In this document: positions 36,178-45,901 of the stretch, one piece after another
Layout: each line of letters starts with the position of its first letter
Position numbering within the stretch: position 1 is the stretch's first letter
Source of the DNA: Butyrivibrio sp.
GTDB taxonomy: Bacteria > Bacillota > Clostridia > Lachnospirales > Lachnospiraceae
Assembly (NCBI GenBank): GCA_015056625.1
Contig: SVFY01000009.1
Coordinates: 1 to 64,000, forward strand
Reading direction: 5' to 3'
Length of the DNA: 64,000 nucleotides
Program-made: the position numbers and the translations under genes
The notes under the pieces: model-generated
Seen by the model: the letters and a program-made list of their open reading frames with translations, nothing else
Database searches by the model: none
Told to the model about the DNA's origin: nothing

Positions 36178-37341
36178 ATGGCATCTATTGATCTTGAACA
36201 ACTATATACGAAATATGAAGGCTATTACTATCCGCAGGTAAAAGTTTATCTTGGTGGCATTGATCCCACAGAGATAAAAAAGCTAAGTCTGGTTCCGGTG
36301 GATTTCAGCGTAGAACTCACCAGTGACTATAAGGCCAGCATAGCTACTTTTTCCCTGCTTGGGGTCTATGAAGTAAATATAGGCTACTTTATAACCCATG
36401 ATCTTAAACCTCTTATTTCTCTTGGAACTGACGTAAGGATCCTCATGGGACATGCATCTGAGGTCACGGAGGTCTTTAAAGGCTATGTTGCAGGAGTGGA
36501 TTTTGTATATAACAGTGATTCACCGTCAGAGTCATCTATAAGACTTACATGTCTTGATATCAAAGGCGTGATGATGGCCAATACCTACAGTAAAAGACTT
36601 AAGGCCAACTATTATTCTGATGCAGTAAAAGAGATATTTGATTCGCAGGTTTATCAGAACCTGAAAAACAGCGGAGTAGTGGACAGTATATCCGTGGCTG
36701 ATACTCCTGACAAGCCTCCGGGAGGGATACCTGCAGGAGCAGGTCCAGGTGCTCCCGACATCAGGATAGAGATGGCAGCGGAATCGGATTATGACTTTGT
36801 GGTAAAGGCTGCAAAGAGATTCAACTTCGAGTTCTTTTCCATAGGCGGTAACGTGGTATTTAGAAAGGCTAAACTAAACACTTCAGTACTTGGAAGAATA
36901 GTCCCTCATGCAAGTATCATTTCCTTTGATATTGGCTATGACATCACGGGAGTTGTAGGACAAGTCCTGGTAAGGACCATGGATATAGGAAAGGGTAACA
37001 AGATAGAAGCCAAAAAGAAAAATGGTGGCACGTTTTCCTTAGGAGCCAAGGCAAAGCCACTAGTTACAAGCCAGCAGTATGTTTACATAGACTCTGCAAT
37101 AGAGAGTCAGGAAGACGCCGATAACAGGGCAGCTTATATTATGGAGGACATGTCCTACAGGTTTGGAAAACTGACCATGACACTTTGCGGTATCCCGGAG
37201 TTTGTTCCTGGAAGATTCATTTCCTTAGTGGGCTTTGGGGATGCTGCTTCCAACACTTTCTACATCACTGATGTGGTCCATGAATATTATGCAGGTGGAA
37301 AATACACTACCACTATACTGGCAAAGGCAGCCACCTTATGA
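36178..37341 (+). CDS. Hub protein (gp27/gpD-like)
   Basis: 387 residues. YYPQVKVYLGGIDPTEIKKLSLVPVD ... DVRILMGHASEVTEVFKGYV ... LTCLDIKGVMM is the gpD/gp27 hub family pattern (the N-terminal half of a VgrG). The later part SDYDFVVKAAKRFNFEFF ... is also typical. The Pro/Gly/Ala stretch near residue 180 is a flexible insertion. Hub trimers hold the spike and start the tube. Here hub and spike are separate genes, as in T4. Followed 22 nt later by the spike gene. Confidence 0.88.
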   Translation: MASIDLEQLYTKYEGYYYPQVKVYLGGIDPTEIKKLSLVPVDFSVELTSDYKASIATFSLLGVYEVNIGYFITHDLKPLISLGTDVRILMGHASEVTEVFKGYVAGVDFVYNSDSPSESSIRLTCLDIKGVMMANTYSKRLKANYYSDAVKEIFDSQVYQNLKNSGVVDSISVADTPDKPPGGIPAGAGPGAPDIRIEMAAESDYDFVVKAAKRFNFEFFSIGGNVVFRKAKLNTSVLGRIVPHASIISFDIGYDITGVVGQVLVRTMDIGKGNKIEAKKKNGGTFSLGAKAKPLVTSQQYVYIDSAIESQEDADNRAAYIMEDMSYRFGKLTMTLCGIPEFVPGRFISLVGFGDAASNTFYITDVVHEYYAGGKYTTTILAKAATL

Positions 37342-37363
37342 ATAACAACCAGGGAGAGACAAT

Positions 37364-38176
37364 ATGCCATTTTTTGACATTGTAGACGATGTAGCCCGTC
37401 ATCAGAACGAAAGAAGTGATATGGGCGATAACAGAATAAGCGGAGTCATGGTGTGTGAGGTGGTCAAGAACTATGATCAGGAAAAGCAGGGCTTTGTACA
37501 GGTCAACATAAGCACCAGAGACTACGATGAAAACAGGCTTGTATGGGCCAGAATGGCGCTTCCCTATGGCGGCAACAAATGGGGTGAGTACTTCTATCCT
37601 GAGGTGGGAGATCAGGTCATTGTGGTATTTGAACAGGGCAATATCGAAAGACCCTTTATCATAGGTTCTGTTCCAAAAGCTAATTCAGGATTTATGAAGA
37701 AAGCTTTTGATGAAAAGAACCAGATAAAGCGTATTACCACCAGAAATGGCAACACCATTGATATCATCGATAAATCTGAGGGGGATGGAGACAACGACAA
37801 GATAACCATTACCACCTCTAAAGGAAATCACAAGCTTGAGCTTGATAATGAAAAGAAAAAGATACTCATTTCTGATAAAGAGGGTGAGAACAAAATAGAA
37901 ATGAAGACCGAAAACGGTCAGATGGAGATAGTTGCCAAGCAGAAACTCACCATAAAGGTTGGAGACAACATCAAGATGATCATGAACGGAAGTAATGGAA
38001 CAGTTACTTTGGAGGCACAGAAGTTCAAGATCGACACTTCCGATACCACAGAAGTAAAAGCCAACAACAGGATAAATGTTGAAGGCGGAAACGTGACCGT
38101 AGCCGGAAACTCAATGCTGAAACTAAAGAGCAGCGGACCGGTATCAGTTGAGGGAACACCAATCAAGCTTGGATGA
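37364..38176 (+). CDS. Spike protein (gp5/VgrG C-terminal type)
   Basis: 270 residues. Residues 25-110 form the OB-fold (GVMVCEVVKNYDQEKQGFVQ, VWARMALPYGGNKWGEYFYP, GDQVIVVFEQGNIERPFIIG). From about 125 on, alternating short strands (KITITTSKGNHKLELDNEKK, MEIVAKQKLTIKVGDN) form a triple-stranded beta-helix. The trimer punctures the target and is tipped by the DUF4280 protein (27123). There is no lysozyme domain and no C-terminal effector extension. Confidence 0.92.
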   Translation: MPFFDIVDDVARHQNERSDMGDNRISGVMVCEVVKNYDQEKQGFVQVNISTRDYDENRLVWARMALPYGGNKWGEYFYPEVGDQVIVVFEQGNIERPFIIGSVPKANSGFMKKAFDEKNQIKRITTRNGNTIDIIDKSEGDGDNDKITITTSKGNHKLELDNEKKKILISDKEGENKIEMKTENGQMEIVAKQKLTIKVGDNIKMIMNGSNGTVTLEAQKFKIDTSDTTEVKANNRINVEGGNVTVAGNSMLKLKSSGPVSVEGTPIKLG

Positions 38177-38189
38177 TCAGGAGATTAGT

Positions 38190-38645
38190 ATGGAACAGAC
38201 TTTTTTAGGAACAGGGGTTACCTTTCCTCCGCAAATAGATCCTGCTACAGGCAGGTTTAAAATGAGTAGTGGCCCGCAGAGTGTCAAGGAGTCCATATAT
38301 CTTATCCTTATGACGCAGGTAACTGAACGACTCACAAGGCCGAATTTTGGTACTGAGACAGCTTCATACGTCTTCATGGATGTATCACTTACAGAGCTGA
38401 CAATCATGCGAAGGGACCTTACAGACAGCATACTCCGTCAGGAACCAAGAGTCAGCACAGTGGACATAACTACAGATATGCAGGCACAGCAGGGGTACAT
38501 AATGATCAGTATCGACTACACCCTTGCAGATACCAATCAGAGAGACAATCTGGTATTCCCGTTCTATCTGAATGCAGAGCCGGAACCTTCTGAAGAAGAG
38601 GAATATTTTGAACCCGAAATTATTGAGGTGGGAGATATCGACTGA
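38190..38645 (+). CDS. Baseplate wedge protein gp25/GPW
   Basis: 151 residues from the ATG at 38190, which has a proper site (aggag, spacing 6). The in-frame start at 38148 lies inside the spike gene and has none. FPPQIDPATGRFKMSSGPQSV ... LILMTQVTERLTRPNFGTE is the GPW/gp25 signature, including the catalytic-looking but structural Glu of this family. It joins the sheath to the baseplate. Its stop overlaps the next ATG (ATGA). Confidence 0.93.
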   Translation: MEQTFLGTGVTFPPQIDPATGRFKMSSGPQSVKESIYLILMTQVTERLTRPNFGTETASYVFMDVSLTELTIMRRDLTDSILRQEPRVSTVDITTDMQAQQGYIMISIDYTLADTNQRDNLVFPFYLNAEPEPSEEEEYFEPEIIEVGDID

Positions 38646-41600
38646 TGACAAATGCCTTTAAGCCCTTAAGTGCTGGGGATATTGAGAACAGAATAGAAGA
38701 GCTTAGAAAGAGCTATGCACCTGAGTGGAAGTTTGACAGGGATAACCCTGATGCAGGCAGCGTGATAGCCCAGATCTTTGCCCGTCAGCTGGAAGAAAAC
38801 AACAGGCTCATGAGTCAGATGCCAGAGCGCTATCACATGGAGTTTGTCAACATGCTGGATGCAAACCTGCGTCCTGCACAGCCAGCAGCCAGTATGGTCA
38901 TCTTTAACTATGACGGTGGAACCATGATGGGAACCCAGATTCCCAAGGGCACCAGACTTACGGCAGATTCTGCTGACACGGACTCAGGACTTATTGTCTA
39001 TGAGACTGAGCGAAACATCTATGTGACAGATTCTGAGATAGAGGCAGTCTTTATGACTGACGCTGAGGAGGGAACTCTGTCTCCTGTTTTTGGAGACTTC
39101 GATGTTCCACAGATCATCTCAGGAGAGATAAGAACTGACGCTGAGGAAGAAGAATCATCACTGTTTGCAGAGGAAGAAACGGAAGATATAGGGCTTGGAC
39201 TTTCCAGGCATGTTCCGCCATTTACACTCTTTGGTGAAAAAGAAAATCTTGGCAGAAGCATTCTTATCATGTATGAACAGAGGCTCTTTGACGGTGTTGA
39301 TGAGCCTATCTACATAAGACTTGAAGGCGCAGAAGAAGTAATAAAGAGAGTTCAGAGCGGTGAGCTTACCTTCAAGTACAACACGAAAAAAGGATTTGAA
39401 ACCTTTAAGAGTGTAAAGCTCATGGAGGATGGCTTCACTTTTTTGCTGATCAAGGACAAAGAGTCCCAGAAGACCACCATTGGTGAGAAGGAGTACTCTG
39501 TAGTGATCCTTGAAGAGAATAAGGTGATGGTCGATTCTCTTGAAGTCCAGAATATCCTGCTTTCAGCAGGTGGCAATTCCAAAGCTCCTGAATATGTTGG
39601 AGATGGAAGTCAGGAACTGGATCCGGGCAAATTTGATCCTTTTACTGATGAACTTGCAGTATTTAACGAGTGCTACATTGGCCATGATCCAAGCTTTTCA
39701 AAAGCAGGAGCAAGGATAAGTCTTGATTTTAAGGTTACTTACCATGAAAACCAGGTCAGGGTCACAGCTGAGGAGGAAGAGGCTGAGCTTTTGGTCATCA
39801 AGAGAAAGCCCAAGAAAACTCCCTATGACACTCCTGCACAGGTCAAGGTTGATGAGATCATAATCGAGTATTTCAACGGAATTGGCTGGAAGAAACTAAA
39901 ATGCGACACAGAGTATGGCGGACTGTTTGAAGCCTGCGAAGAGGGTGACTACAAGCTCTCCTTCATATGTCCTGAGGACTGGCAAAGCTCTGAGTCAGGA
40001 CCATATTCAGGAAGGTGTTTAAGGATCAGGATAACCAAGTCAGCAAACTGCTATATCCGCCCTGCGATCCACACCTATCCTACCATTGAGAATCTTAAGA
40101 TCACATACAGCTATGAGGGCCGCTATACAGCTCCAGGCAGACTTGAAAGAATAGCCGGCACAAGGAAAGAAGATATAACAGCATGTCTTTTCTCAGATAA
40201 GTCCTTTACTGTCCTATCTGGAAACGAATATGCTGAGGATGCGATCTATATAGGCTTTGATAAAAAGCTTACAGAGGGACCTGTAAGTATTTACTTCCAG
40301 CTCTCTGACAACAATAACCAGAATGGTGTTAAGGTCAAGCTCGAATATATAGGTGCAAATGGCTTTACTGAGATGCGCTTTACAGATCTTACAGAGGACT
40401 TTACAAGGTCTGGAACACTTATGTTTTTGCCACCTGCAGATATGCAGGATGCGACTATCGAGGGGAAAAAGCTCTTTTGGCTAAGGCTCTCAAGAGCTAA
40501 GAAGCAAAAGGGCACTGATAAAGATGCATTCCTTCCCAAAATTGTCAGGATGTGCCTCAATGCAGTGGTTGTTACCAACGTTCAGACCAGTGATGAAGGT
40601 GACTACTACATAGAAGATGTTATTCCAAACGCCAGTGTTTCACTGGGAAGAGATAACATTTTAGATGCTGAGGTCTGGGTCAATGAAGTTGGCTATACCC
40701 GCAAGGAGGAGATGGATTATCTTCTTGAGAATTTCCCTGAAAGGGCAAGAGCTGAATATGACTTCCTTGGCAGGGTATCAGCTTTTTACGTGCTGTGGGA
40801 TGAAGTGGACAGCTTTGACAGAGCTCCCCACAGAAGGTGCTACCGCATCGACAGGATGACCGGTAAGATTCATTTCTCCGACGGATACAAGTGTGACATG
40901 CCAAGAGTGACCACAGATGTGGCCTTTAAGGCAAGGATCAGATCCACTGACGGAGAAAAGGGCAACCTGGGAGAGGGTGAGATCACAAACTTTATCGGAG
41001 CTGCACCCTATATTGAATCCGTATTTAACCCCATAAGAGCCCACGGCGGGTCCAATCTTGAGACCATAGACCATGCACTGGACAGATGCGCAGGCATTAT
41101 GCATTCAAGATACAGACTCATATCAGAGACTGACTACATCAGATTCTGCAAAGAGTTTTCGGACAGCATTGACAGGACAAGCATAGTGACAGGACAGCTC
41201 ATTGACGGCTCCAAAAATCCGGCAGACATTTCAGTTGTACTTCTTATGAAAGACTATGCGGATGGTGCATTCTCTTTTCACAGGATAGCAGCTCTTTTGC
41301 AAAAAGAGATGTTGGAAAACTGCGAACTGACTGTATCTGCCAACAATCTTCACATTGTTGAGCCTATCTTTGTTGATATTTCAGTAAATGTGTGGGCAAT
41401 GGTAATGGATATGGACGACGCCTTTGAGGTACAGAACGAAGTTAAGTCAGTACTGTCTGACTATCTGGACCCTGTTAGAAGCGGGGGCTCAGATGGATGG
41501 GATATTGGAACCCTTCCAAAGGAAACCCAGATACTGATGAAGCTTGGAGTAATGAGATCCAAGGCTGTTATTCAGAGGATCACCATGATCGGCCACTACG

Positions 41601-41704
41601 TTGATGCAGATGGCGAGCATGAGCTTGATACCAAGGATATAGATATTACTCCGTTTATGGTTCCAAGAAACGGAGAGCATAAGGTAATAATCACTAACAA
41701 GTAA
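38645..41704 (+). CDS. Large baseplate protein J-like, copy 1 (Afp11 type)
   Basis: 1019 residues. The N-terminus GDIENRIEELRKSYAPEWKFDRDNPDAGS and the C-terminal GGSNLETIDHALDRCAG, RYRLISETDYIRFC are conserved in baseplate J-like wedge proteins. The acidic insertion at about 155-185 is unusual. The length is close to the large Afp11/Pvc11 members. Wedge proteins form the ring around the hub and trigger contraction. Translationally coupled to gp25 by ATGA. Confidence 0.9.
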   Translation: MTNAFKPLSAGDIENRIEELRKSYAPEWKFDRDNPDAGSVIAQIFARQLEENNRLMSQMPERYHMEFVNMLDANLRPAQPAASMVIFNYDGGTMMGTQIPKGTRLTADSADTDSGLIVYETERNIYVTDSEIEAVFMTDAEEGTLSPVFGDFDVPQIISGEIRTDAEEEESSLFAEEETEDIGLGLSRHVPPFTLFGEKENLGRSILIMYEQRLFDGVDEPIYIRLEGAEEVIKRVQSGELTFKYNTKKGFETFKSVKLMEDGFTFLLIKDKESQKTTIGEKEYSVVILEENKVMVDSLEVQNILLSAGGNSKAPEYVGDGSQELDPGKFDPFTDELAVFNECYIGHDPSFSKAGARISLDFKVTYHENQVRVTAEEEEAELLVIKRKPKKTPYDTPAQVKVDEIIIEYFNGIGWKKLKCDTEYGGLFEACEEGDYKLSFICPEDWQSSESGPYSGRCLRIRITKSANCYIRPAIHTYPTIENLKITYSYEGRYTAPGRLERIAGTRKEDITACLFSDKSFTVLSGNEYAEDAIYIGFDKKLTEGPVSIYFQLSDNNNQNGVKVKLEYIGANGFTEMRFTDLTEDFTRSGTLMFLPPADMQDATIEGKKLFWLRLSRAKKQKGTDKDAFLPKIVRMCLNAVVVTNVQTSDEGDYYIEDVIPNASVSLGRDNILDAEVWVNEVGYTRKEEMDYLLENFPERARAEYDFLGRVSAFYVLWDEVDSFDRAPHRRCYRIDRMTGKIHFSDGYKCDMPRVTTDVAFKARIRSTDGEKGNLGEGEITNFIGAAPYIESVFNPIRAHGGSNLETIDHALDRCAGIMHSRYRLISETDYIRFCKEFSDSIDRTSIVTGQLIDGSKNPADISVVLLMKDYADGAFSFHRIAALLQKEMLENCELTVSANNLHIVEPIFVDISVNVWAMVMDMDDAFEVQNEVKSVLSDYLDPVRSGGSDGWDIGTLPKETQILMKLGVMRSKAVIQRITMIGHYVDADGEHELDTKDIDITPFMVPRNGEHKVIITNK

Positions 41705-41717
41705 GGACAAGACTAAA

Positions 41718-43808
41718 ATGCTAAGTGTTGATGAACTACAAAGCAGAACCTATGAAGAGAGAATGGAGGATGTGCTCAGAGAGCTTCCTATAAGATCATC
41801 TGAGTGGACCAATTACAATCCTTCTGACCCTGGAATAACGATCCTGGAGAACATGACGGCTTTTTCGGCTCTTCAGGGTGCAGAGATCGTGTCACTTAGC
41901 TACAGAGCCAAGATGGCACTGCTTAAGATGGCTGGTTTTGTCCCAAAGAGGGGCAAGTGCGCAAAGGTCCTTTTGTCATCAGACCAGCTGCCAGGGCCCT
42001 ATACTCTTAAGTCAGGAGAGAGATTTCATTTAGGAGATCTGGTATTTGAGATTTCAAGGCCGACTTTAGTAGGTGCATCCCGCATCATAGGAATATTTGC
42101 AAAAGAAAATGATGAATTCAGGGATATTTCTTTTTGCCTGGATAAAGAGATATCGGTTCCTGCAAGGGTATTTGGAGAGGAGCCCCAGGAAGGCAACTCA
42201 TTATACCTTGTGTTTGACAAAAAGCCTGACGATCTAAGGGAGCTCATCCTTTATATCAAGGCAGTTGAGAGCAGTCACAGAAACAAGACCGAGGATAGAA
42301 CAGAGCATATTTTTGCAGATGTTGAGTGGGAAGTTTATACAGAAGCTGGCTTTGTCAAAGTTAACGCAAGGGATTTTACCTCTGCCTTTGTAGCAAGCGG
42401 AGAAGTCAGGATCTCGCTTCCGGAACAGAAATGCGCTATATGTAATGAAACACCTGTTGAAGGCTATTGCGTAAGAGCTACATTAAAAAGAGCTGAGTAC
42501 GACATTATCCCCAAGATCACCAACATCTATGGACCGCTTTTTGAAGTGTGGCAGAGGGATACAAAAGCTTTTTCCCAGACCTATAACAAGAATGACAAGA
42601 TTTCTATAGATTCACCCATTGGCAAGGACGTATATTACCTTGTATTTGGAAAGGAAAAGAAGGGATCTTCCTACAGAAGATATGAGCTTGCAGGCAGCGC
42701 TTATGATCAAGGAAGATACTGCTACTATGAGGACACAAAAGGTGGCATCAATGTTACTTTTAGCCAGGAAGACTTTGGATATGCGCCAATAAAATGTAAA
42801 GACTGCGTCAGAGTCATTATATACGGCGAGGATGTGATGCGCAGGTACAACGTTGGAAAGGTCATAGGCTACGATGACCAGGAGATCAGTATTCCTGGAA
42901 ACAATATAGTTCACGAGACATTTTTCCTGATCGCCAGAAGGAAGGATGAAGATGGCTATATCTACGACTTTGTAAGACCTGAGAAGAAGGATGATGGAGC
43001 ACTTTACTATCACCTTCTGGAGGGTGAAGGCAAGATCGTGATCGAAGATCCCGGCGATTTTATTGATGCTGACCTGTTTATGGGAAGCGTTGCCGTAACT
43101 GGAGGCCCAAGAGGAAACATCGGCGCTGGCAATATACTTAATGTTGACGACGAAAACGTAGAGGATGGTTTCTATAATCCTGCAGAAGGCCAGGGAGGAT
43201 GCTATAGAGAAAAGCTTGAAGAAGTAAGAGCGCGTTTCCTTACGGACATGAGAACCCCATACAGGGCTGTAACAGCAGGGGATTATGAGTATATTGTAAA
43301 GAGCACCCCAGGACTTTGCATCAAGAAGGCCAAGGCGGTAATGGATGAGAGCAAGAACATGGTCAGGGTGGCAGTTCTGCCGGATTCTGATGAGAAGTTC
43401 CCGAAACTTTCAAGGATCTACTCAGACAAGATCACCGAAAGACTTAAAGAGAGGCGCCTTATCACCTCTGAGTTTGAAGTAATAAGACCAAGTTTTGCTG
43501 CAATTGGCGTAAAGGGTACGGTTTATGTAAAAAGACATTACTCCGACTGCAAGCGCCAGATCGAGGACAGGATCCGCGCAAAGCTTGATTACATCAATTC
43601 TGAAAAGAACTTTGGCGACAGGCTCATGTTTGAGGATGTGTTCCACGCTATTGAGGACCTGCCTTGTGTTGAGTATGTTTATGATCTGTCACTTCACTCT
43701 GAGAATGGCAAGCTGGCCCAGATGAAGGAATATGATATCTATCCAAGATTTGACTGCTTGTGTTATCCGGGAGAGATCAGTCTTGAGCTTGTAACATCCG
43801 ATAAGTAA
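41718..43808 (+). CDS. Baseplate protein J-like, copy 2 (Afp12 type)
   Basis: 696 residues. RTYEERMEDVLRELPIRSSEWTNYNPSDPGITILE is the conserved N-terminus of the J-like family (SDPGITLLE). The C-terminal RARFLTDMRTPYRAVTAGDYEYIVKSTPG and the IRAKLDYIN end are also typical. It pairs with the preceding wedge protein, as Afp11 and Afp12 do. The ribosome site is weak (aaggacaagac). Confidence 0.9.
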   Translation: MLSVDELQSRTYEERMEDVLRELPIRSSEWTNYNPSDPGITILENMTAFSALQGAEIVSLSYRAKMALLKMAGFVPKRGKCAKVLLSSDQLPGPYTLKSGERFHLGDLVFEISRPTLVGASRIIGIFAKENDEFRDISFCLDKEISVPARVFGEEPQEGNSLYLVFDKKPDDLRELILYIKAVESSHRNKTEDRTEHIFADVEWEVYTEAGFVKVNARDFTSAFVASGEVRISLPEQKCAICNETPVEGYCVRATLKRAEYDIIPKITNIYGPLFEVWQRDTKAFSQTYNKNDKISIDSPIGKDVYYLVFGKEKKGSSYRRYELAGSAYDQGRYCYYEDTKGGINVTFSQEDFGYAPIKCKDCVRVIIYGEDVMRRYNVGKVIGYDDQEISIPGNNIVHETFFLIARRKDEDGYIYDFVRPEKKDDGALYYHLLEGEGKIVIEDPGDFIDADLFMGSVAVTGGPRGNIGAGNILNVDDENVEDGFYNPAEGQGGCYREKLEEVRARFLTDMRTPYRAVTAGDYEYIVKSTPGLCIKKAKAVMDESKNMVRVAVLPDSDEKFPKLSRIYSDKITERLKERRLITSEFEVIRPSFAAIGVKGTVYVKRHYSDCKRQIEDRIRAKLDYINSEKNFGDRLMFEDVFHAIEDLPCVEYVYDLSLHSENGKLAQMKEYDIYPRFDCLCYPGEISLELVTSDK

Positions 43809-43827
43809 TTTAGGAGCAGACCAAAAA

Positions 43828-44886
43828 ATGGCTAACGACATATGGTATACCATCAAGAATAACAGAATAAAGCAGGGCTACATTGAAGGCTTTAACGTCT
43901 TTGACAGCAACAGGCTTGAGCTTGATGAGACAAAAATGGATCATTTTGTATTCCTTCGCCCAATTGACGGAGTAAATGATGATTCTCACTGGGGCAGGCT
44001 TTCATGCGACCTCCTTTTGTCGGAAGAAATAGTGTGTTATATTTATGTTATAGCATCAAATACACTAGATATTGTGATTGGCGAGGGAGAAAGCGTCCAT
44101 CTTGATGATGTTTTATTTGGAAAAGAGATGGAGACCTACAAAAAGGTTTCTCTGCTCATGAACCTTGGAGCAAAGAGGTTTGTCAACAACAATGACTTCC
44201 TGCTCTATGACTTTAAGGGAAGATATCTCTTTGTGGCCATAGAGATGCTTGGAACAGGCAAGGCATCCATTGGAAACATCAGAGTTGGTGTCAGGGGCGA
44301 TAACTTTATGGGAGCATTTCCGGAAGTCTATCGTCAGGAAAACAGCTTTTTCCACAGATATCTGTCAATCTTTTCAAGTATCTACAACGACATCAGTGAA
44401 CAGAATGACAAGTTGTACGAGATGCTGGATCTGGATAAGTGTTCACCAGAGCTTCTTGAGATGTACGGTTCCTGGTTCGGGATCGATCTTAGAGGTGGAT
44501 TCTTATCTGAGGATGTGCTTAGGACAATAGTCAAAGAAGCATATCAGCTAAACCGAATGAAGGGTACCAGGAAGGTTATTGAGAGGATCCTTGAAATAAT
44601 GCTTGGTGATGATGCAGTTCTTTTGGAAAACAGGCGTCAGGACGGCGGGATATTTGACGTGACCATTCTTGTTAATCGCAAGCTCACAGAGGAACTGCGG
44701 CATCAGCTGACGTTCCTTCTGGATCAGTTTAAGCCTATAAGGACCAACATTCGTCTGCTTCAGATGGAGAAAGAGGCTGTCATGGATGGCAACAGCTATC
44801 TTGATATGAATGCCACTATTCCTGCTGAGAAGCATGTTGTGCTTGATGAAGAAGCCCTTTATGATGGTGCTATTACACTTTTGTAA
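43828..44886 (+). CDS. Baseplate/tail protein I-like (gpI type)
   Basis: 352 residues. The C-terminal half SVFSSIYNDISEQ-like region (FSSIYNDISEQNDKLYEMLDL), LEMYGSWFGIDLRGGFLSEDVLRTIVKEAYQLNRMKGT and LDQFKPIRTNIRLLQME is the P2 gpI/eCIS tail-protein pattern. The N-terminal 170 residues are a beta-sandwich of unknown type. In P2 gpI joins fibres to the baseplate; no clear tail-fibre gene follows here. It is the last standard tail gene, and 21 nt later the STAS gene begins. Confidence 0.82.
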   Translation: MANDIWYTIKNNRIKQGYIEGFNVFDSNRLELDETKMDHFVFLRPIDGVNDDSHWGRLSCDLLLSEEIVCYIYVIASNTLDIVIGEGESVHLDDVLFGKEMETYKKVSLLMNLGAKRFVNNNDFLLYDFKGRYLFVAIEMLGTGKASIGNIRVGVRGDNFMGAFPEVYRQENSFFHRYLSIFSSIYNDISEQNDKLYEMLDLDKCSPELLEMYGSWFGIDLRGGFLSEDVLRTIVKEAYQLNRMKGTRKVIERILEIMLGDDAVLLENRRQDGGIFDVTILVNRKLTEELRHQLTFLLDQFKPIRTNIRLLQMEKEAVMDGNSYLDMNATIPAEKHVVLDEEALYDGAITLL

Positions 44887-44907
44887 GTACTTAGGAGAAA
44901 CACGGAA

Positions 44908-45207
44908 ATGACAATTGATGAAAGCAGAAGCGATGATAAGCTTCAACTTAATCTTCATGGCAAGATTGATGCAGTATCCAGTCCGGAACTGCAAAATGAA
45001 GTTTTGAAGGCGTTTCAGAAATGCCCAAATGTAATACTTAATTTTGCAGATGTTCCTTACATCTCCAGTGCAGGTCTCAGGGCTCTTTTGATAGGACAAA
45101 AAACTGCCGGTTCCAAGGGCGGTAAGTTCCTTATCATCAATGCAAGTGATGCTGTAGTGGAAGTGTTTAGGGTGACAGGACTTCAGAAGGTGCTGACCAT
45201 ACAATGA
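44908..45207 (+). CDS. STAS-domain anti-sigma-factor-antagonist-like protein
   Basis: 99 residues, a single STAS domain (SpoIIAA/RsbV size). The N-terminal LHGKIDAVSSPELQNEV and the central VPYISSAGLRALL match the family. Ser53/Ser54 in ISSAGL correspond to the phospho-acceptor region (DSSGLG in SpoIIAA). STAS proteins switch between an anti-sigma or partner kinase and their target and are reset by PP2C phosphatases. A phosphatase is at 6694 and a HATPase at 45902. It could control contraction or expression; inference. ATGA overlap with the next gene. Confidence 0.88.
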   Translation: MTIDESRSDDKLQLNLHGKIDAVSSPELQNEVLKAFQKCPNVILNFADVPYISSAGLRALLIGQKTAGSKGGKFLIINASDAVVEVFRVTGLQKVLTIQ

Positions 45208-45863
45208 TATCTTTTTCTCACGTGACTAAAAAGTATGAAAATGAAGACGGCAAGGTTTTAGTCTATGAGGATTTCTCCGAGGAGATCGGAAAAGGGGAAT
45301 TTGTGGTCCTTACTGGAGAAAGTGGATCAGGTAAGACCACGCTTATAAAGATGCTGCTTAAAGAGACTGAGCCTGACAGCGGAACTATCTTTGTGGACGG
45401 CAAGGACATTAGTAAGATCGGCCGCAAGGACATTCCTTTTTACAGGCGAAGTATCGGAGTTTTGTTTCAGGACTTTAGACTGATACAAGAGAGCAGTGTC
45501 TATGACAATCTCATGTCAGCAATCCTGGCCACAGGAGGTTCGTACAAGGAAGCGGAAAAGAAGATCGTGGATGTCCTTACAATGCTGGGGATAGACTCTC
45601 TTCACAAAAGGTTTCCCAAGCAGATGAGCGGCGGAGAGCAGCAAAAGGTCTGCCTTGCCAGGGCCATCATCAATAATCCGGGGATACTTTTAGTAGATGA
45701 GCCAACTGGAAACCTTGATCCATCTTCCAGCGCAGAGATAAACAGACTTTTAGATGTGGTAAACGGCCAGGGCATCACGATAGTGATGGCAACCCATGAT
45801 ATTGCGGCAGCAGAAAGGCCTGGACGCAGACGGATCGATCTTGATAATTTGGTAAAGGCATAA
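45204..45863 (+). CDS. FtsE/LolD-like ABC ATPase without a permease gene
   Basis: 219 residues. Walker A GESGSGKT (38-45), signature MSGGEQQKVCLARAI, Walker B ILLVDEPTGNLD and an H-loop ATHD. Closest to FtsE-type ATPases (GVLFQDFRLIQESSVYDNL). No FtsX-like permease is encoded nearby, which is unusual. It may work with a membrane protein of the six-gene block or with a distant partner. The context (STAS before, membrane HATPase after) suggests signalling or wall remodelling around the machine, not import. Inference. Confidence 0.88.
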   Translation: MISFSHVTKKYENEDGKVLVYEDFSEEIGKGEFVVLTGESGSGKTTLIKMLLKETEPDSGTIFVDGKDISKIGRKDIPFYRRSIGVLFQDFRLIQESSVYDNLMSAILATGGSYKEAEKKIVDVLTMLGIDSLHKRFPKQMSGGEQQKVCLARAIINNPGILLVDEPTGNLDPSSSAEINRLLDVVNGQGITIVMATHDIAAAERPGRRRIDLDNLVKA

Positions 45864-45901
45864 ATATTGAATCTATTATTCTTTAGGGGGAAAGTACATA
45901 G

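Noticed and set aside
38148..38189. Upstream start for gp25
   Set aside because: Lies inside the spike gene without a ribosome site; the ATG at 38190 has aggag.
44548..45204. Minus-strand ORF (218 aa) across the gpI/STAS boundary
   Set aside because: Runs against two convincing genes on the plus strand and shows no family features.
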